Below are positions 52,390 through 60,593 of a stretch of DNA of 60,593 bases, one piece after another (within the stretch, counting starts at the first letter, position 1; every line of letters starts with the position of its first letter). This DNA is from Caulobacteraceae bacterium. GTDB lineage: Bacteria; Pseudomonadota; Alphaproteobacteria; Caulobacterales; Caulobacteraceae. Below the pieces are notes generated by a model. That model searched no databases. It was given only the letters and a program-made list of their open reading frames with translations, and had not been told where the DNA came from. The stretch covers positions 1 to 60,593 of the forward strand of contig JAFBAO010000027.1 in the NCBI GenBank assembly GCA_019247715.1. Reading direction: 5' to 3'. The position numbers and the translations under genes are program-made.

Positions 52390-53343
52390 ATGACCAATGC
52401 GGAAATCCCAGCGGGAGGGGCCGACGAAGACTCGCGCCCACGCGACCGAGCGCTTGTCGAGCGGATGCTGCGCCTCTTCGATCTGGAGGCGCAGGGGGCG
52501 GGCCAATTCCGGATAGCCGGGATGGAGGGCGAATCCCGACGGCTCTTCGGGGGCCAGTTGGTCGCTCAGGCCCTGGCGGCGGCGACGCGGACGGTGAGGG
52601 ACGAGCGCCGCGTCCATTCGCTCCACGCCTATTTCATCCGGGCGGGCGTCACCACCTCGCCCCTCGAGTTCGCGGTGGCCGAGGATGCGGACGGGGGTAG
52701 CTTGAGCTTCCGGCGGGTGCTGGTCTCCCAGGACGAGCGGCCGCTGCTCAGTCTTTCGGCCTCGTTCCAGCCCCTGCTGGAGGGCTTCCTGCATCAGGTC
52801 GCGGCGCCCGCGGTCCCCCCGCCGGAGAGCCTGGAAGACGACTACGTCCGGGCCGCGCGATTGGACAGCCTTCCCGCGGCCGCCAAGGCGCTCATCAACC
52901 GCGCCTCGCCCTTTCGGTTCCGCTCGACCGACCTGGAGCGGCGCTACGACATCGCCGACCGCGCCGCGCCGCAGGAATATTGGCTGCGGATAGCGGCGCC
53001 CCTGCCGGATCCGTCGCAGGCCTTTCAGCGCATCGTGTTCGCCTATGCGTCCGACATGATGTTGCTCGGCGCGGCCCTCGTGCCGCACGGGCTGCGCTGG
53101 TTCTCCGGCGGCGCGCGCATCGCCAGCATCGACCACGCCCTGTGGATCCACGGCGACGTGCGGATGGACGACTGGCTGCTCATCCAGCACGACGCGCCCT
53201 GGAGCGGCGACGGCCGCGGCCTCAACCGCGGGCGCATATTCGACCGCACCGGCCGGCTGGTCGCAACCGTCATGCAGGAAGGATCGATGCGTCCCGCGCC
53301 GGGCCCGACGGAGAGGCCGGCGAAACCTTCGGCCCAGGAATGA
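52390..53343 (+). CDS. tesB: acyl-CoA thioesterase II (TesB family)
   Basis: 317 aa with two hot-dog halves. Typical landmarks: FRIAGMEGESRRLFGGQLVAQALAAATRTV, VHSLHAYFIRAGVTTSPLEFAV and the C-terminal ASIDHALWIHGDVRMDDWLLIQHDAPWSGDGRGLNRGRIFDRTGRLVATVMQEG, with the catalytic Asp/Gln/Thr spread over these. It frees CoA from acyl-CoA and can relieve CoA trapping. It is divergent from the hydratase gene. Confidence 0.92.
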   Translation: MTNAEIPAGGADEDSRPRDRALVERMLRLFDLEAQGAGQFRIAGMEGESRRLFGGQLVAQALAAATRTVRDERRVHSLHAYFIRAGVTTSPLEFAVAEDADGGSLSFRRVLVSQDERPLLSLSASFQPLLEGFLHQVAAPAVPPPESLEDDYVRAARLDSLPAAAKALINRASPFRFRSTDLERRYDIADRAAPQEYWLRIAAPLPDPSQAFQRIVFAYASDMMLLGAALVPHGLRWFSGGARIASIDHALWIHGDVRMDDWLLIQHDAPWSGDGRGLNRGRIFDRTGRLVATVMQEGSMRPAPGPTERPAKPSAQE

Positions 53344-53478
53344 AGTATCCTCTTTGCGGCTGCGCCCGCCGGACGTAGGGTCTGGCCGCCCACGATCGGG
53401 CGGACGGGGCGCTTGGGTGATCCGGCCGGCGGCCCGCAAAGCCGCGACCAGCAGCATCGGGCAACAGGGAGGAGCGCC

Positions 53479-54231
53479 ATATACACGGAACAGTTCAGGC
53501 TAGACGGCAAGGTGGCCCTGGTGACCGGCGCCACGGGCGCCCTGGGCTCGCACCTGGCCAAGGGGCTCGCCGAGGCGGGGGCCGAGGTCGTGCTGGTCAG
53601 CCGCACCCGCGAGACGCTGGACGCGCTCGCGCGGGAAATCACCGCCGCCGGCGGCAAGGCCCACGCCATTCCCGCCGATCTCGGGTCGACGGCCGATGTC
53701 GAGCGCGTCTGCGCCGAGGCCTGGGCGCTGAAGGGGAAGGTGGACGTCTTGCTTCACAACGCCACCCCGTCGCAGGAGCGCGGGCGCGGCATCGCCGAGA
53801 TCAGCGAGGCCGAGTGGCGTCAGCAGTGGGACGTGATCTACGGGAGCGCCTTCACCTTCCTTCGCAACCTGGGGCCGAGAATGGTCGCCGCCGGCGGCGG
53901 CAGCGTCATCACCGTCACCTCCTCCACGGGCATGATTCCGCAGAAGGGCCATCTCGCCTACGGAATGGCCAAGGGCGCGTTGATGCTGCTCACCAAGTAC
54001 GCCGCGCAGGAGTTCGGTCCGGCGGTGCGGGCCAACTGCATCATGCCGGGAACCATCGACACGACCGGGACCATGGCCCAGCACCCGATCGCCCAGGGGA
54101 TCCTTCCGCGGATCTCGCTGGGCCGGTTCGGGCGGAACGAGGAATGCGTCGGCGCCACCATCTTCCTGGCTTCGCCGGCCTCGTCCTACATCTCGGGTCA
54201 GGTCTACTTCATCGACGGAGGCCGCTTCTGA
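53479..54231 (+). CDS. short-chain dehydrogenase with apparent AUA start
   Basis: 250 aa. Cofactor motif VALVTGATGALGSHLA, VLLHNATPSQ, catalytic Ser ITVTSSTG and AYGMAKGAL (Tyr-x3-Lys), and the usual end SSYISGQVYFIDGGRF. No ATG, GTG or TTG lies at the expected position. A strong ribosome site (GGGAGGAG, 53467-53474) stands 4 nt before an ATA at 53479, and the protein from there has the standard SDR length. The nearest ordinary start is a TTG at 53413 with 22 extra non-homologous-looking residues. Either the start is AUA or a point change hit the ATG. Confidence 0.9.
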   Translation: MYTEQFRLDGKVALVTGATGALGSHLAKGLAEAGAEVVLVSRTRETLDALAREITAAGGKAHAIPADLGSTADVERVCAEAWALKGKVDVLLHNATPSQERGRGIAEISEAEWRQQWDVIYGSAFTFLRNLGPRMVAAGGGSVITVTSSTGMIPQKGHLAYGMAKGALMLLTKYAAQEFGPAVRANCIMPGTIDTTGTMAQHPIAQGILPRISLGRFGRNEECVGATIFLASPASSYISGQVYFIDGGRF

Positions 54232-54660
54232 GCTGGCGCCGGCGGAGGGCGCGCGGCCGTTCGTAGGCGGCGGCCACGCCGCTCGCTGAGCTGCGACCCC
54301 ACCCGAGGCGGATGGCGCTTAGGCCAAGCGATTCGGGCCAACGCGCGCGCCGTGACCGAGCTCGGGCGACGACGATGTTCCGCCCCACCAGGGCGACGCC
54401 CTGTGGATAATTATCGCGCCGAGTAGAATTGGCGCCCCGGCATAATTCAGCGTCACAAAGGCATGTCCGGGTAACACATTGAAAATAGATATTAGCGGAT
54501 TCTGAATTTGGCGTCACTGTTTGTGGTATCCGCGCCACAGTCCGGCATCGCAATGACGCCGACGGCCGTATCGGCGTCGACGTTCCCGCCCTCCTAAGCT
54601 AGAGCCCCCGCCAACGATTACGCTATGGGGGGTCGCCCCCCGTCAAATGGGGATAGCTTT
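54232..54660. other. 429-nt leader region of the TonB receptor
   Basis: No gene. The second half is AT-richer than its surroundings (near 54410-54540) and should hold the promoter. No anaerobox was found; no convincing palindrome or riboswitch was found by eye. Confidence 0.55.
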
Positions 54661-57180
54661 ATGCTTCGTAATGGGTTGTTTTCCACGTCCAGTATCGCCT
54701 TGATGGCGGCGGGGGCTGCGGTCCTGGCGCTTCCGTCGGCGGTGAGCGCCGCGACGGCTACGGCGGCCGACACGGCCGCAGCGACAGATCAAAGCACGAC
54801 CTCACTCCAGGAAGTGGTGGTGCAGGCGCGGCGCAGCTCGGAAAACCTGCAGAAGGTTCCGGTCGCGGTCACCGTGGTGACCCAGAAGGCGATCGACACG
54901 GTCGGGGTCTTCGACCCGCAAAACCTTGCGAACTTCACCCCGGGCCTGACGGTCCCGGCGACGATTTCCGACCGGGCCAACGTGGTCTACGCGATCCGCG
55001 GCCAGTCCAACTCCTACGGCAACCAGTTCAACGCCGTCATCCCCTATTACGATGACGTGCCGATCGTCTCGCCGACCGGGCTCGGCCACGGCGCCTTCTT
55101 CGACCTCGACAGCGTGCAGGTGCTGCGCGGCCCGCAGGGCACCCAGTTCGGCCGGGTGACCGACGGCGGCAACGTGATGATCTATCCGAAGAAGCCGTCC
55201 AACAGCTTCGACGGCTATGTGGAAGGCAAGGTCGGCGACTACGGCCTGAGGGACTTCACCGCGGCCATCAATCTGCCGATCATCCCCGACAAGCTGATGG
55301 TGCGGGCGGCGACCGACATCAGCCGCCGCGACGGTTTCACCACCAACCTCTTCAACGGCCGCGACCTCGACAACGTCGCCTATGAATCCTACCGCTTCGG
55401 GATCGTCATCAAGCCGACCGAGCACCTCGAAAACTACACCTCGATCGCCTACGAGCACACCCATGAGAACGGCACCTCGGTGGAGCTCGAGTACCTCTAC
55501 CAGCCGATCGTCGGGGCCATTGCGAACGCCGTCGCCGGTGCGGGGAACCCGATCGCGCCTCTGTACGGGATCGACGCGCTCGGAAACGTGGTGCCTGCGG
55601 CGCAAGGCGTGCAGGCGTTCACCCCCGCCAACTATCTGGCGGCCCTCAACGCCGGGGTGACCCGTCAGCTCGCTCTCGGACCGCGGCAGGTCTTCGACAC
55701 CAATCCGCTGTTCGACAACCGCGACAACATCTTCGTGGTCAACACCACCACCGCGGACCTGGGCGTCGTCACGGTCAAGAACATCTTCGGCTTTATCTGG
55801 ACGAAGGATGTCGAGGCCCAGAACTTCTCTGGCGGCAACGGCCAGCTGATCGTGCCCTGCCACTCGGGCTGCCCCGGGGCCTTCCTGCCCTTCAACTTCC
55901 AGGAACAGTTCAGCGACGAGTTCCGGCTGTCCGGCAAGCTGTTCGACGACCGGGTGTCCTGGTCGGCGGGGGCCTACACCGACGCCCAGAAGCCCGCGGG
56001 GGCGTTCGAGAACGCCACGCTCAGCACCGGTTTCACGCAGCGTGTCGGCGTCCAGTACACCAAGACCTGGGAGACGGCCGGCTACGGCAACGCCGAAATC
56101 GACCTGCGCGACTTCGTCCAGGGCCTGAAGATCAGCGGCGGCGTCCGTTACACGGTCGACGACAACCATACGCAGGAGACCACTTACCTCGCGCCGAGCC
56201 CGGCGCCCGGCTTGCCTGCGAGCGTCACGACGATTCCGCACGGCGTCTGCGTGCCGTTCGGAACGCCGCCGAGCCCCTGCCTCGAGGCCACGACGCACTA
56301 CAACGCCCTGACCTACACCGGCGGCGCGAGCTACCAGATCACGCCTTCGCAGATGCTCTACGCCAAGGTCAGCCAAGGCTATCGCCCCGGCGGTCTCAAC
56401 GGCACGGCGCCTCCCGGGGTGGATCCGCGGTACCAGCCGGAATACGACCTGTCCGTGGAGATCGGCGCCAAGGCGGACTTCGATTTCAATGGCGTGAAGC
56501 TGCGGACCAACGTGGCGCTGTTCCACGACAACTATAGCAAGATCCAGCAGAACGTCGTCCTACCGACCGCCGCGGGGCAGGCGCCCGTGTCGGCGGTGCG
56601 CAACGTCGACGACGCGGTGATCCAGGGCGTGGAGTTCGAAGGGACCCTGCTGCCCTTCCGCGGCATGACGCTCAATCTCGTCTACGCCTACACCGACGCG
56701 GCCTTCAGGCACCTGGCCACGGATTATCCCCTGTCGAACGGGGTGAGCCCCTGCAACCCCTTCGCCTTCGCCATCGCGGGCTTCTGCGGACACAACGCCT
56801 TCGGCTTCACGCCGCGTAACAAGCTGGGGCTGTCGGCAGACTATGAGCTGCCGCTCGATCCGGCCATCGGTGTGATCACCTTCGGCGGAACCTGGAACTA
56901 CCAGAGCAAGGTGTGGCTGATCACCACCAGCAACCTCGACCCGCATGCGGTGCAGCCGGCCTACAGCACGCTGGACCTGCGGGCGACCTGGCATCAGATC
57001 TACGGCCACCCGGTGGACCTGTCGTTCTTCATGACCAACGTGACGAACCAGCTCTACAAGGCCGGCGTGGACGACCTGGAGCAGGCCTCTTCGCTGGGCG
57101 ACTACGCGGCCATCTACGCGCCGCCCAGGATGTTCGGCTTCGGCCTCAAGTACCGCTTCGGCTCCAGCGCCGGCAGCTGA
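54661..57180 (+). CDS. TonB-dependent outer-membrane receptor
   Basis: 839 aa. Signal peptide MLRNGLFSTSSIALMAAGAAVLALPSAVSA, a TonB box-like TSLQEVVVQA, plug domain (VPVAVTVVTQKAIDTVGV, then RGPQGTQFGRVTDGGNVMIYPKKP) and a 22-strand barrel ending in YRFGS. The plug and barrel layout matches CirA/FecA-like receptors of sphingomonads and caulobacters, used for uptake of large or scarce nutrients. Its position among CoA-transferases suggests it imports the substrate of this catabolic island. Confidence 0.95.
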   Translation: MLRNGLFSTSSIALMAAGAAVLALPSAVSAATATAADTAAATDQSTTSLQEVVVQARRSSENLQKVPVAVTVVTQKAIDTVGVFDPQNLANFTPGLTVPATISDRANVVYAIRGQSNSYGNQFNAVIPYYDDVPIVSPTGLGHGAFFDLDSVQVLRGPQGTQFGRVTDGGNVMIYPKKPSNSFDGYVEGKVGDYGLRDFTAAINLPIIPDKLMVRAATDISRRDGFTTNLFNGRDLDNVAYESYRFGIVIKPTEHLENYTSIAYEHTHENGTSVELEYLYQPIVGAIANAVAGAGNPIAPLYGIDALGNVVPAAQGVQAFTPANYLAALNAGVTRQLALGPRQVFDTNPLFDNRDNIFVVNTTTADLGVVTVKNIFGFIWTKDVEAQNFSGGNGQLIVPCHSGCPGAFLPFNFQEQFSDEFRLSGKLFDDRVSWSAGAYTDAQKPAGAFENATLSTGFTQRVGVQYTKTWETAGYGNAEIDLRDFVQGLKISGGVRYTVDDNHTQETTYLAPSPAPGLPASVTTIPHGVCVPFGTPPSPCLEATTHYNALTYTGGASYQITPSQMLYAKVSQGYRPGGLNGTAPPGVDPRYQPEYDLSVEIGAKADFDFNGVKLRTNVALFHDNYSKIQQNVVLPTAAGQAPVSAVRNVDDAVIQGVEFEGTLLPFRGMTLNLVYAYTDAAFRHLATDYPLSNGVSPCNPFAFAIAGFCGHNAFGFTPRNKLGLSADYELPLDPAIGVITFGGTWNYQSKVWLITTSNLDPHAVQPAYSTLDLRATWHQIYGHPVDLSFFMTNVTNQLYKAGVDDLEQASSLGDYAAIYAPPRMFGFGLKYRFGSSAGS

Positions 57181-57211
57181 TCGGCGCCGCAGCCACACAC
57201 AGCGACACCAA

Positions 57212-57244
57212 GGAGGCCGCCCTCGGGCGGCCTCCGCTTTTTTT
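57212..57244 (+). terminator. rho-independent terminator after the TonB receptor
   Basis: GGAGGCCGCC (57212-57221) pairs with GGCGGCCTCC (57226-57235), then GC and seven T (57238-57244). It lies 31 nt after the stop. Confidence 0.9.
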
Positions 57245-57279
57245 GGGCTTGCTGTTCTGGTCGCGTGAAGAGCGGCCGC

Positions 57280-58221
57280 TCAGAGCGCGCGCCCGGCCCT
57301 GCCGGACCGGCGCAATTGCGCCCACTCGGCGAGCGGCCAGGGGTCCTGATCCTCACCCCAGCAGCGGACGCCGTTGATCGTCCAGGCGACGGTGCTGGTC
57401 CAGACCACCGCGTGCAGGCCAGGAAGCGGCATGGCGAGGCGGCTGACAGGTTCGCCGACCGCGACGAGGCGGCGCCCGGCCGTGTCGGTGGCGTCGAGCT
57501 CGATGCGCGTGATGTACCCGTTGTCGGCGTGCCGCTCGACCCTGCGTTCGCCCGTGGCGATCGCCCGCCGCTCCCCGTTCTCGGTGAAGAAGCCGCCGAT
57601 GCTCTCGCCGCCGGTCGCCAGGAAATTAAGGTCGCCGGAGGCGGCGGCGCTGGCGTAGGCGGTCCCGCCATGGGTCTTCCATTTTTCGGAGCGAAACGAC
57701 CAGGTGCGATCGCGCATGGCCAGGCAATCCACCCTCATCCGCTCGCCATGCAGGGTGAGCTCGCCGGTGACGTGGCCGAACTGCTCCCAGTGCGAGGCCA
57801 CGGGGGGCTCGCCTTTCGCCCGGACCCACGGCTTCTGAATCGCATCCCAGACCACGTCCACCGCGATCCAGTCGCGATCGGCGTAGGTCAGATGGTACTT
57901 GGCGAGCGGTTCCAGCATCCGCATGCGCACGCCGCTCGGGAAGGTGAAGTCCCGCAGGTCGCGTTCGGCCGGCAGCGGCAGCGCCGAGTAGTTGGCGTAG
58001 TAAGGCGCCTCCATGTGGAAGAACGAGCGGTCGTCCCAGACCCAGCATCCGCCCCCGGCGAGCCCGATGTTGGGCCGGATATAGTTGTATAGCCAGCAGC
58101 CTGTCTTTTTCTCCGCAATGTAGAAATAGAAGAAACAGGTCTCGTGCCAGAACCAGTGCGGGTCGCCGATGGGATGAAAGTTGTCGTCCTCCGGGGTGAG
58201 AACATCATCCATCCCTTCCAT
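57280..58221 (-). CDS. CrtC/AttH-like (lipocalin-like) protein, unknown
   Basis: 313 aa. HWFWHETCFFYFYIAEKKTGCW and NYIRPNIGLAGGGCWVWDDRS begin a pattern of beta strands continuing with RDRTWSFRSEKWKTHGG and GERRVERHADNGYITRIELDA. The Trp/Tyr-rich two-domain beta layout is like carotenoid hydratase CrtC/AttH and their DUF7064/7065 relatives, seen next to steroid and lipid catabolism genes. Start 58221 (AAGGA 7 nt before) chosen over the 724-codon run-on. Function not established. Confidence 0.7.
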   Translation of the reverse strand: MEGMDDVLTPEDDNFHPIGDPHWFWHETCFFYFYIAEKKTGCWLYNYIRPNIGLAGGGCWVWDDRSFFHMEAPYYANYSALPLPAERDLRDFTFPSGVRMRMLEPLAKYHLTYADRDWIAVDVVWDAIQKPWVRAKGEPPVASHWEQFGHVTGELTLHGERMRVDCLAMRDRTWSFRSEKWKTHGGTAYASAAASGDLNFLATGGESIGGFFTENGERRAIATGERRVERHADNGYITRIELDATDTAGRRLVAVGEPVSRLAMPLPGLHAVVWTSTVAWTINGVRCWGEDQDPWPLAEWAQLRRSGRAGRAL

Positions 58222-58356
58222 CAGCGCATCCTTCTCGAGAACGGGCGACGTCCGTCCGGGCCGGACTGCGGGCCCCGGGGCACGATGGTCCGGCGCAATT
58301 GACGGGGCCTTCTGGTGTGCGTCTATACCATCCGACCCGGCAAGCGAGGACATCGA

Positions 58357-59556
58357 ATGGACAGAGCCAAGACGCCCCCTGTCGGATCCTATCGGCCGCT
58401 CGCCGGCGTCAAGGTCCTCGACGTCGGGATCCTCATCCCCGCCAATCAATGCTCGGTGAAGCTCGCGGCCCTGGGCGCCGACGTCGTGAAGGTGGAGGCG
58501 CCGGGGATCGGCGACCGCATCCGCTACATCGGCGGCGTCGGGCCGCGGCTGGAGAATGGCCACCACCAGAGCCAGGCGCGCGGCAAGCGTTCCATCGCGC
58601 TCGACCTGAAGAACCCCAAGGACCAGGAGATCTGCCTTGACCTGGCCGCCCAGGCTGACGTGCTGATCGAGAACTTCCTGCCGGGGGCGCTCAAGCGCAT
58701 GGGGATCGACCTCGAGGCCCTGCGCCGGCGCCGGCCCGAGCTGATCGTCTGTTCGATCACCGGCTTCGGCCAGACCGGGCCGCTCGCCAGCATGCCCTCG
58801 CACGGCCTCAACATGGATGCCCTGGCCGACAGCCTGAATGTCGACTGGCGCGACGGCGAGCCCTTCCTCGGGCGCAACTTCACGAGCTGGGGCAACGAGA
58901 TGGGCTCGACCTACGCCTGCTTCGCGATCGCCGCGGCCCTCTTCGAACGAACCCGCTCGGGCGAGGGAGCCTGGATCGACATCTCCAACTGGGACACGGT
59001 GGTGGAAGCCCACCGGGCCGACATTGCGCTCGCCTATTTCACCGGCGACCTCGGCCGCCCGGACCCCACGGCGGCGCCGCCCCCACGGGAGTTTTACAAC
59101 ACCTACCGGTCCAGGGACGGGCGCGCCGTGCTGCTGGGCGCCCTGGAGAAGAAATTCTGGACCAACTTCTGCCGGGGCGTCGGGCGCGAGGATCTGATCG
59201 ATCGGCACACCGGCAAGGAGCTGGAATTCGAGGCCGCGCCGGGGGCGACCCCGCTCAGGGAGGAGCTTGGCGCCATCTTCGCGACCGCCGACGCCGCCGA
59301 ATGGGACCGCCGGTTCGTCGAGTGGGATTGCCCGGGCAGCACCGTCCTGCACATCACCGACATCATCCAGCACCCCCACTTCGCCGCCCGCGATCTGGCG
59401 CAGGGCGCCTTCGGGGAGTGGCCCAACGTGGCCAACGCCATCCGCTGGGGCCACACCGGCGAGCGCGCCGGCCTAGGTCTGAGCCCGCCGCCCGCAATCG
59501 ACGAGCATCGCGAGGAGGTGCTTCGCGATTGGCTGGGGCAGAGACCGGAGGGCTGA
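58357..59556 (+). CDS. class III CoA-transferase (second copy)
   Basis: 399 aa. GVKVLDVGILIPANQCSVKLAALGADVVKVEAPGIGDRIRYI and ENFLPGALKRMGIDLEALRRRRPELIVCSITGFGQTGPLASMPSHGLNMDALA are the family motifs, the last including the region of the Asp nucleophile. The sequence is clearly different from the copy at 50186. It is divergent from the CrtC-like gene and followed by an amidohydrolase 84 nt downstream. Confidence 0.92.
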   Translation: MDRAKTPPVGSYRPLAGVKVLDVGILIPANQCSVKLAALGADVVKVEAPGIGDRIRYIGGVGPRLENGHHQSQARGKRSIALDLKNPKDQEICLDLAAQADVLIENFLPGALKRMGIDLEALRRRRPELIVCSITGFGQTGPLASMPSHGLNMDALADSLNVDWRDGEPFLGRNFTSWGNEMGSTYACFAIAAALFERTRSGEGAWIDISNWDTVVEAHRADIALAYFTGDLGRPDPTAAPPPREFYNTYRSRDGRAVLLGALEKKFWTNFCRGVGREDLIDRHTGKELEFEAAPGATPLREELGAIFATADAAEWDRRFVEWDCPGSTVLHITDIIQHPHFAARDLAQGAFGEWPNVANAIRWGHTGERAGLGLSPPPAIDEHREEVLRDWLGQRPEG

Positions 59557-59640
59557 GCAGCTACCGAAGGCCTCAGGATGGACCCCGGCTGGCGGTTGTG
59601 CCAAGCGTCTGCGGCGTCCAACCGGTTCGAGGCCTTCGCC

Positions 59641-60593
59641 ATGTCCTTCATCTTCAGCGCCGACGGGCATTTTGTCGAACCGAAGGAGCTCTACGTCCAG
59701 AACATCTCGCCGGACTTGGCCAGGTTCGGCATCCGCTCCGAGAAGGAGGGCGACTACATGGTCACCCGCGCCGGCTCGAGCGTGCTGAACCGTTCGCGCA
59801 TCAACAGCCAGCCCAGGTTGGACAAGAACGGCGATCAGTTCAGCCGCGCCAACCGTCTGGGGGCCAGCAACATCGAGGTGCGCCTGGAGGAGCTGGCCGG
59901 CGAGGGCATCGACGCCGAGATCATCTTCCCCAGCACGGCCATGTTCACCTCGCTGATCGAGAACACCGAGGCCGAGGCGGCGACGGCGCGGATCTACAAC
60001 GACTGGCACCACGACACGCTGAAGGACCGCACCGACCGGTTCGTGCGGTGCGGTGTCATCCCGGTGCGCGACGTGGAGGGCGGCGTCGCCGAGATGAAGC
60101 GAATGGCCTCCCTGGGCTTCACGTCGGCCATGCTGCCCAGCTTCATGCCGCGCGACCTGCCCATGTACAATCACGAGCGCTGGGACGCGATCTTCGAGGC
60201 CGCCCAGCAGCTGCGCATGGTCCTGGTGCTGCACACCGGCTCCGGCCGCGCCGACGCCGACATCCGTGAGGAGAAGGGCCCGGGCGGCGCGATCGTCAAC
60301 TACACGATCCAGATGTGCGACGCCCAGAAGGCGCTGATGTACATGATCGCCGGGGGCGCGCTGGACCGCTTCCCAGGGGCGAAGGTCGCGGTGATCGAAT
60401 CGGGCGCGAGCTGGCTGGCGGCGCTCGCCGAGCGGATGGACGAGTGCAACGAGGCCCACGACATGTTCGTGCGGCCGAAGCTTTCGCTCACCCCCAGCCA
60501 GATCATCCGCCGCCAGGTGCACGCCTCCTTCCAGTACGACCGGGCCTGCATCATGTCCCGCTCGGTCACCGGCCACCAGGCGCTGCTCTGGGG
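59641..60593 (+). CDS. amidohydrolase family 2 (third copy), cut by window end
   Basis: 317 codons are visible and the frame is open at the edge. The N-terminal FSADGHFVEPKELY has the D-x-H metal motif, with LVLHTGSGRA (His ligand) and KVAVIESGASWLAALAERMDE further on. The visible part compares with the copy at 16101 (FSCDAHLAEPEDLF, VHCSFQ versus VHASFQ), so these two form a closer pair than either does with the copy at 11355. The catalytic Asp motif would lie just past the window. Confidence 0.85.
   Translation, partial: MSFIFSADGHFVEPKELYVQNISPDLARFGIRSEKEGDYMVTRAGSSVLNRSRINSQPRLDKNGDQFSRANRLGASNIEVRLEELAGEGIDAEIIFPSTAMFTSLIENTEAEAATARIYNDWHHDTLKDRTDRFVRCGVIPVRDVEGGVAEMKRMASLGFTSAMLPSFMPRDLPMYNHERWDAIFEAAQQLRMVLVLHTGSGRADADIREEKGPGGAIVNYTIQMCDAQKALMYMIAGGALDRFPGAKVAVIESGASWLAALAERMDECNEAHDMFVRPKLSLTPSQIIRRQVHASFQYDRACIMSRSVTGHQALLW

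Noticed and set aside
57280..59454. A 724-codon frame suggesting a fused CrtC-like protein
   Set aside because: The upstream 400 codons lie antisense to the well-supported CoA-transferase and read as low-complexity noise. A ribosome site supports the ATG at 58221.

Overview
The window is about 60.6 kb of high-GC DNA. It looks like an alphaproteobacterial chromosome, most likely Caulobacterales (Phenylobacterium/Caulobacter-like). The reasons are the fixNOQP/fixGHIS-type gene order, many FNR/FixK-type anaeroboxes, a CtrA-type TTAA-N7-TTAAC site, dispersed alphaproteobacterial hairpin repeats, and a catabolic gene set with many CoA-transferases, amidohydrolases and TonB receptors. This assignment is by pattern only; no database was searched.

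Region 1 (1-34.5 kb) is a low-oxygen/stress island. A leftward operon encodes the high-affinity cbb3 oxidase (ccoN-O-Q-P), its assembly factors (ccoG-H-I-S) and anaerobic heme synthesis (hemN), joined mostly by 4-nt overlaps. It is followed by small membrane proteins, two amidohydrolases, a flavodoxin-fold NAD(P)H oxidoreductase, a tandem universal stress protein, a host-attachment-family protein, an Hsp20, a coupled set of beta-CASP RNase, PRPP synthetase, AMP-phosphorylase-like enzyme and a two-helix membrane protein, a MacAB-type exporter, PEP synthase with a PfkB kinase, a Crp-family regulator, a cluster of tiny proteins and an orphan CheB esterase domain. At least 14 TTGAT-N4-ATCAA-like sites lie in 23 kb. 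Most sit 40-90 bp (commonly 56-65 bp) before a start codon, so the island reads as one FNR/FixK regulon. Its content resembles the mycobacterial dormancy (DosR) regulon: Usp, Hsp20, PfkB and small unknown proteins.

Region 2 (34.5-46.3 kb) holds tRNA-Asn, a CtrA-type site, a secreted TPR protein overlapping a single-heme peroxidase-like protein, an SMP-30 lactonase, a DUF1214 protein, a zinc alcohol dehydrogenase, an EmrB/QacA-type MFS pump, a glycine-zipper envelope protein, a MarR regulator and a pair of acyl-CoA dehydrogenases behind a palindromic operator-like site.

Region 3 (46.2-60.6 kb) is a catabolic island. It has a double-hairpin repeat, a nitronate monooxygenase-like flavoprotein, two SDRs, a regulator made of two GntR-FCD modules, two class III CoA-transferases, enoyl-CoA hydratase, TesB thioesterase, a TonB-dependent receptor, a CrtC/AttH-like protein of unknown function and a third amidohydrolase cut by the window end. 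Together these suggest uptake, CoA activation and beta-oxidation of an unidentified hydrophobic substrate.

The most promising unexplored systems are the dense anaerobox regulon with its uncharacterised small proteins, and the oxygen-regulated RNA/NMP-to-ribose-phosphate operon.
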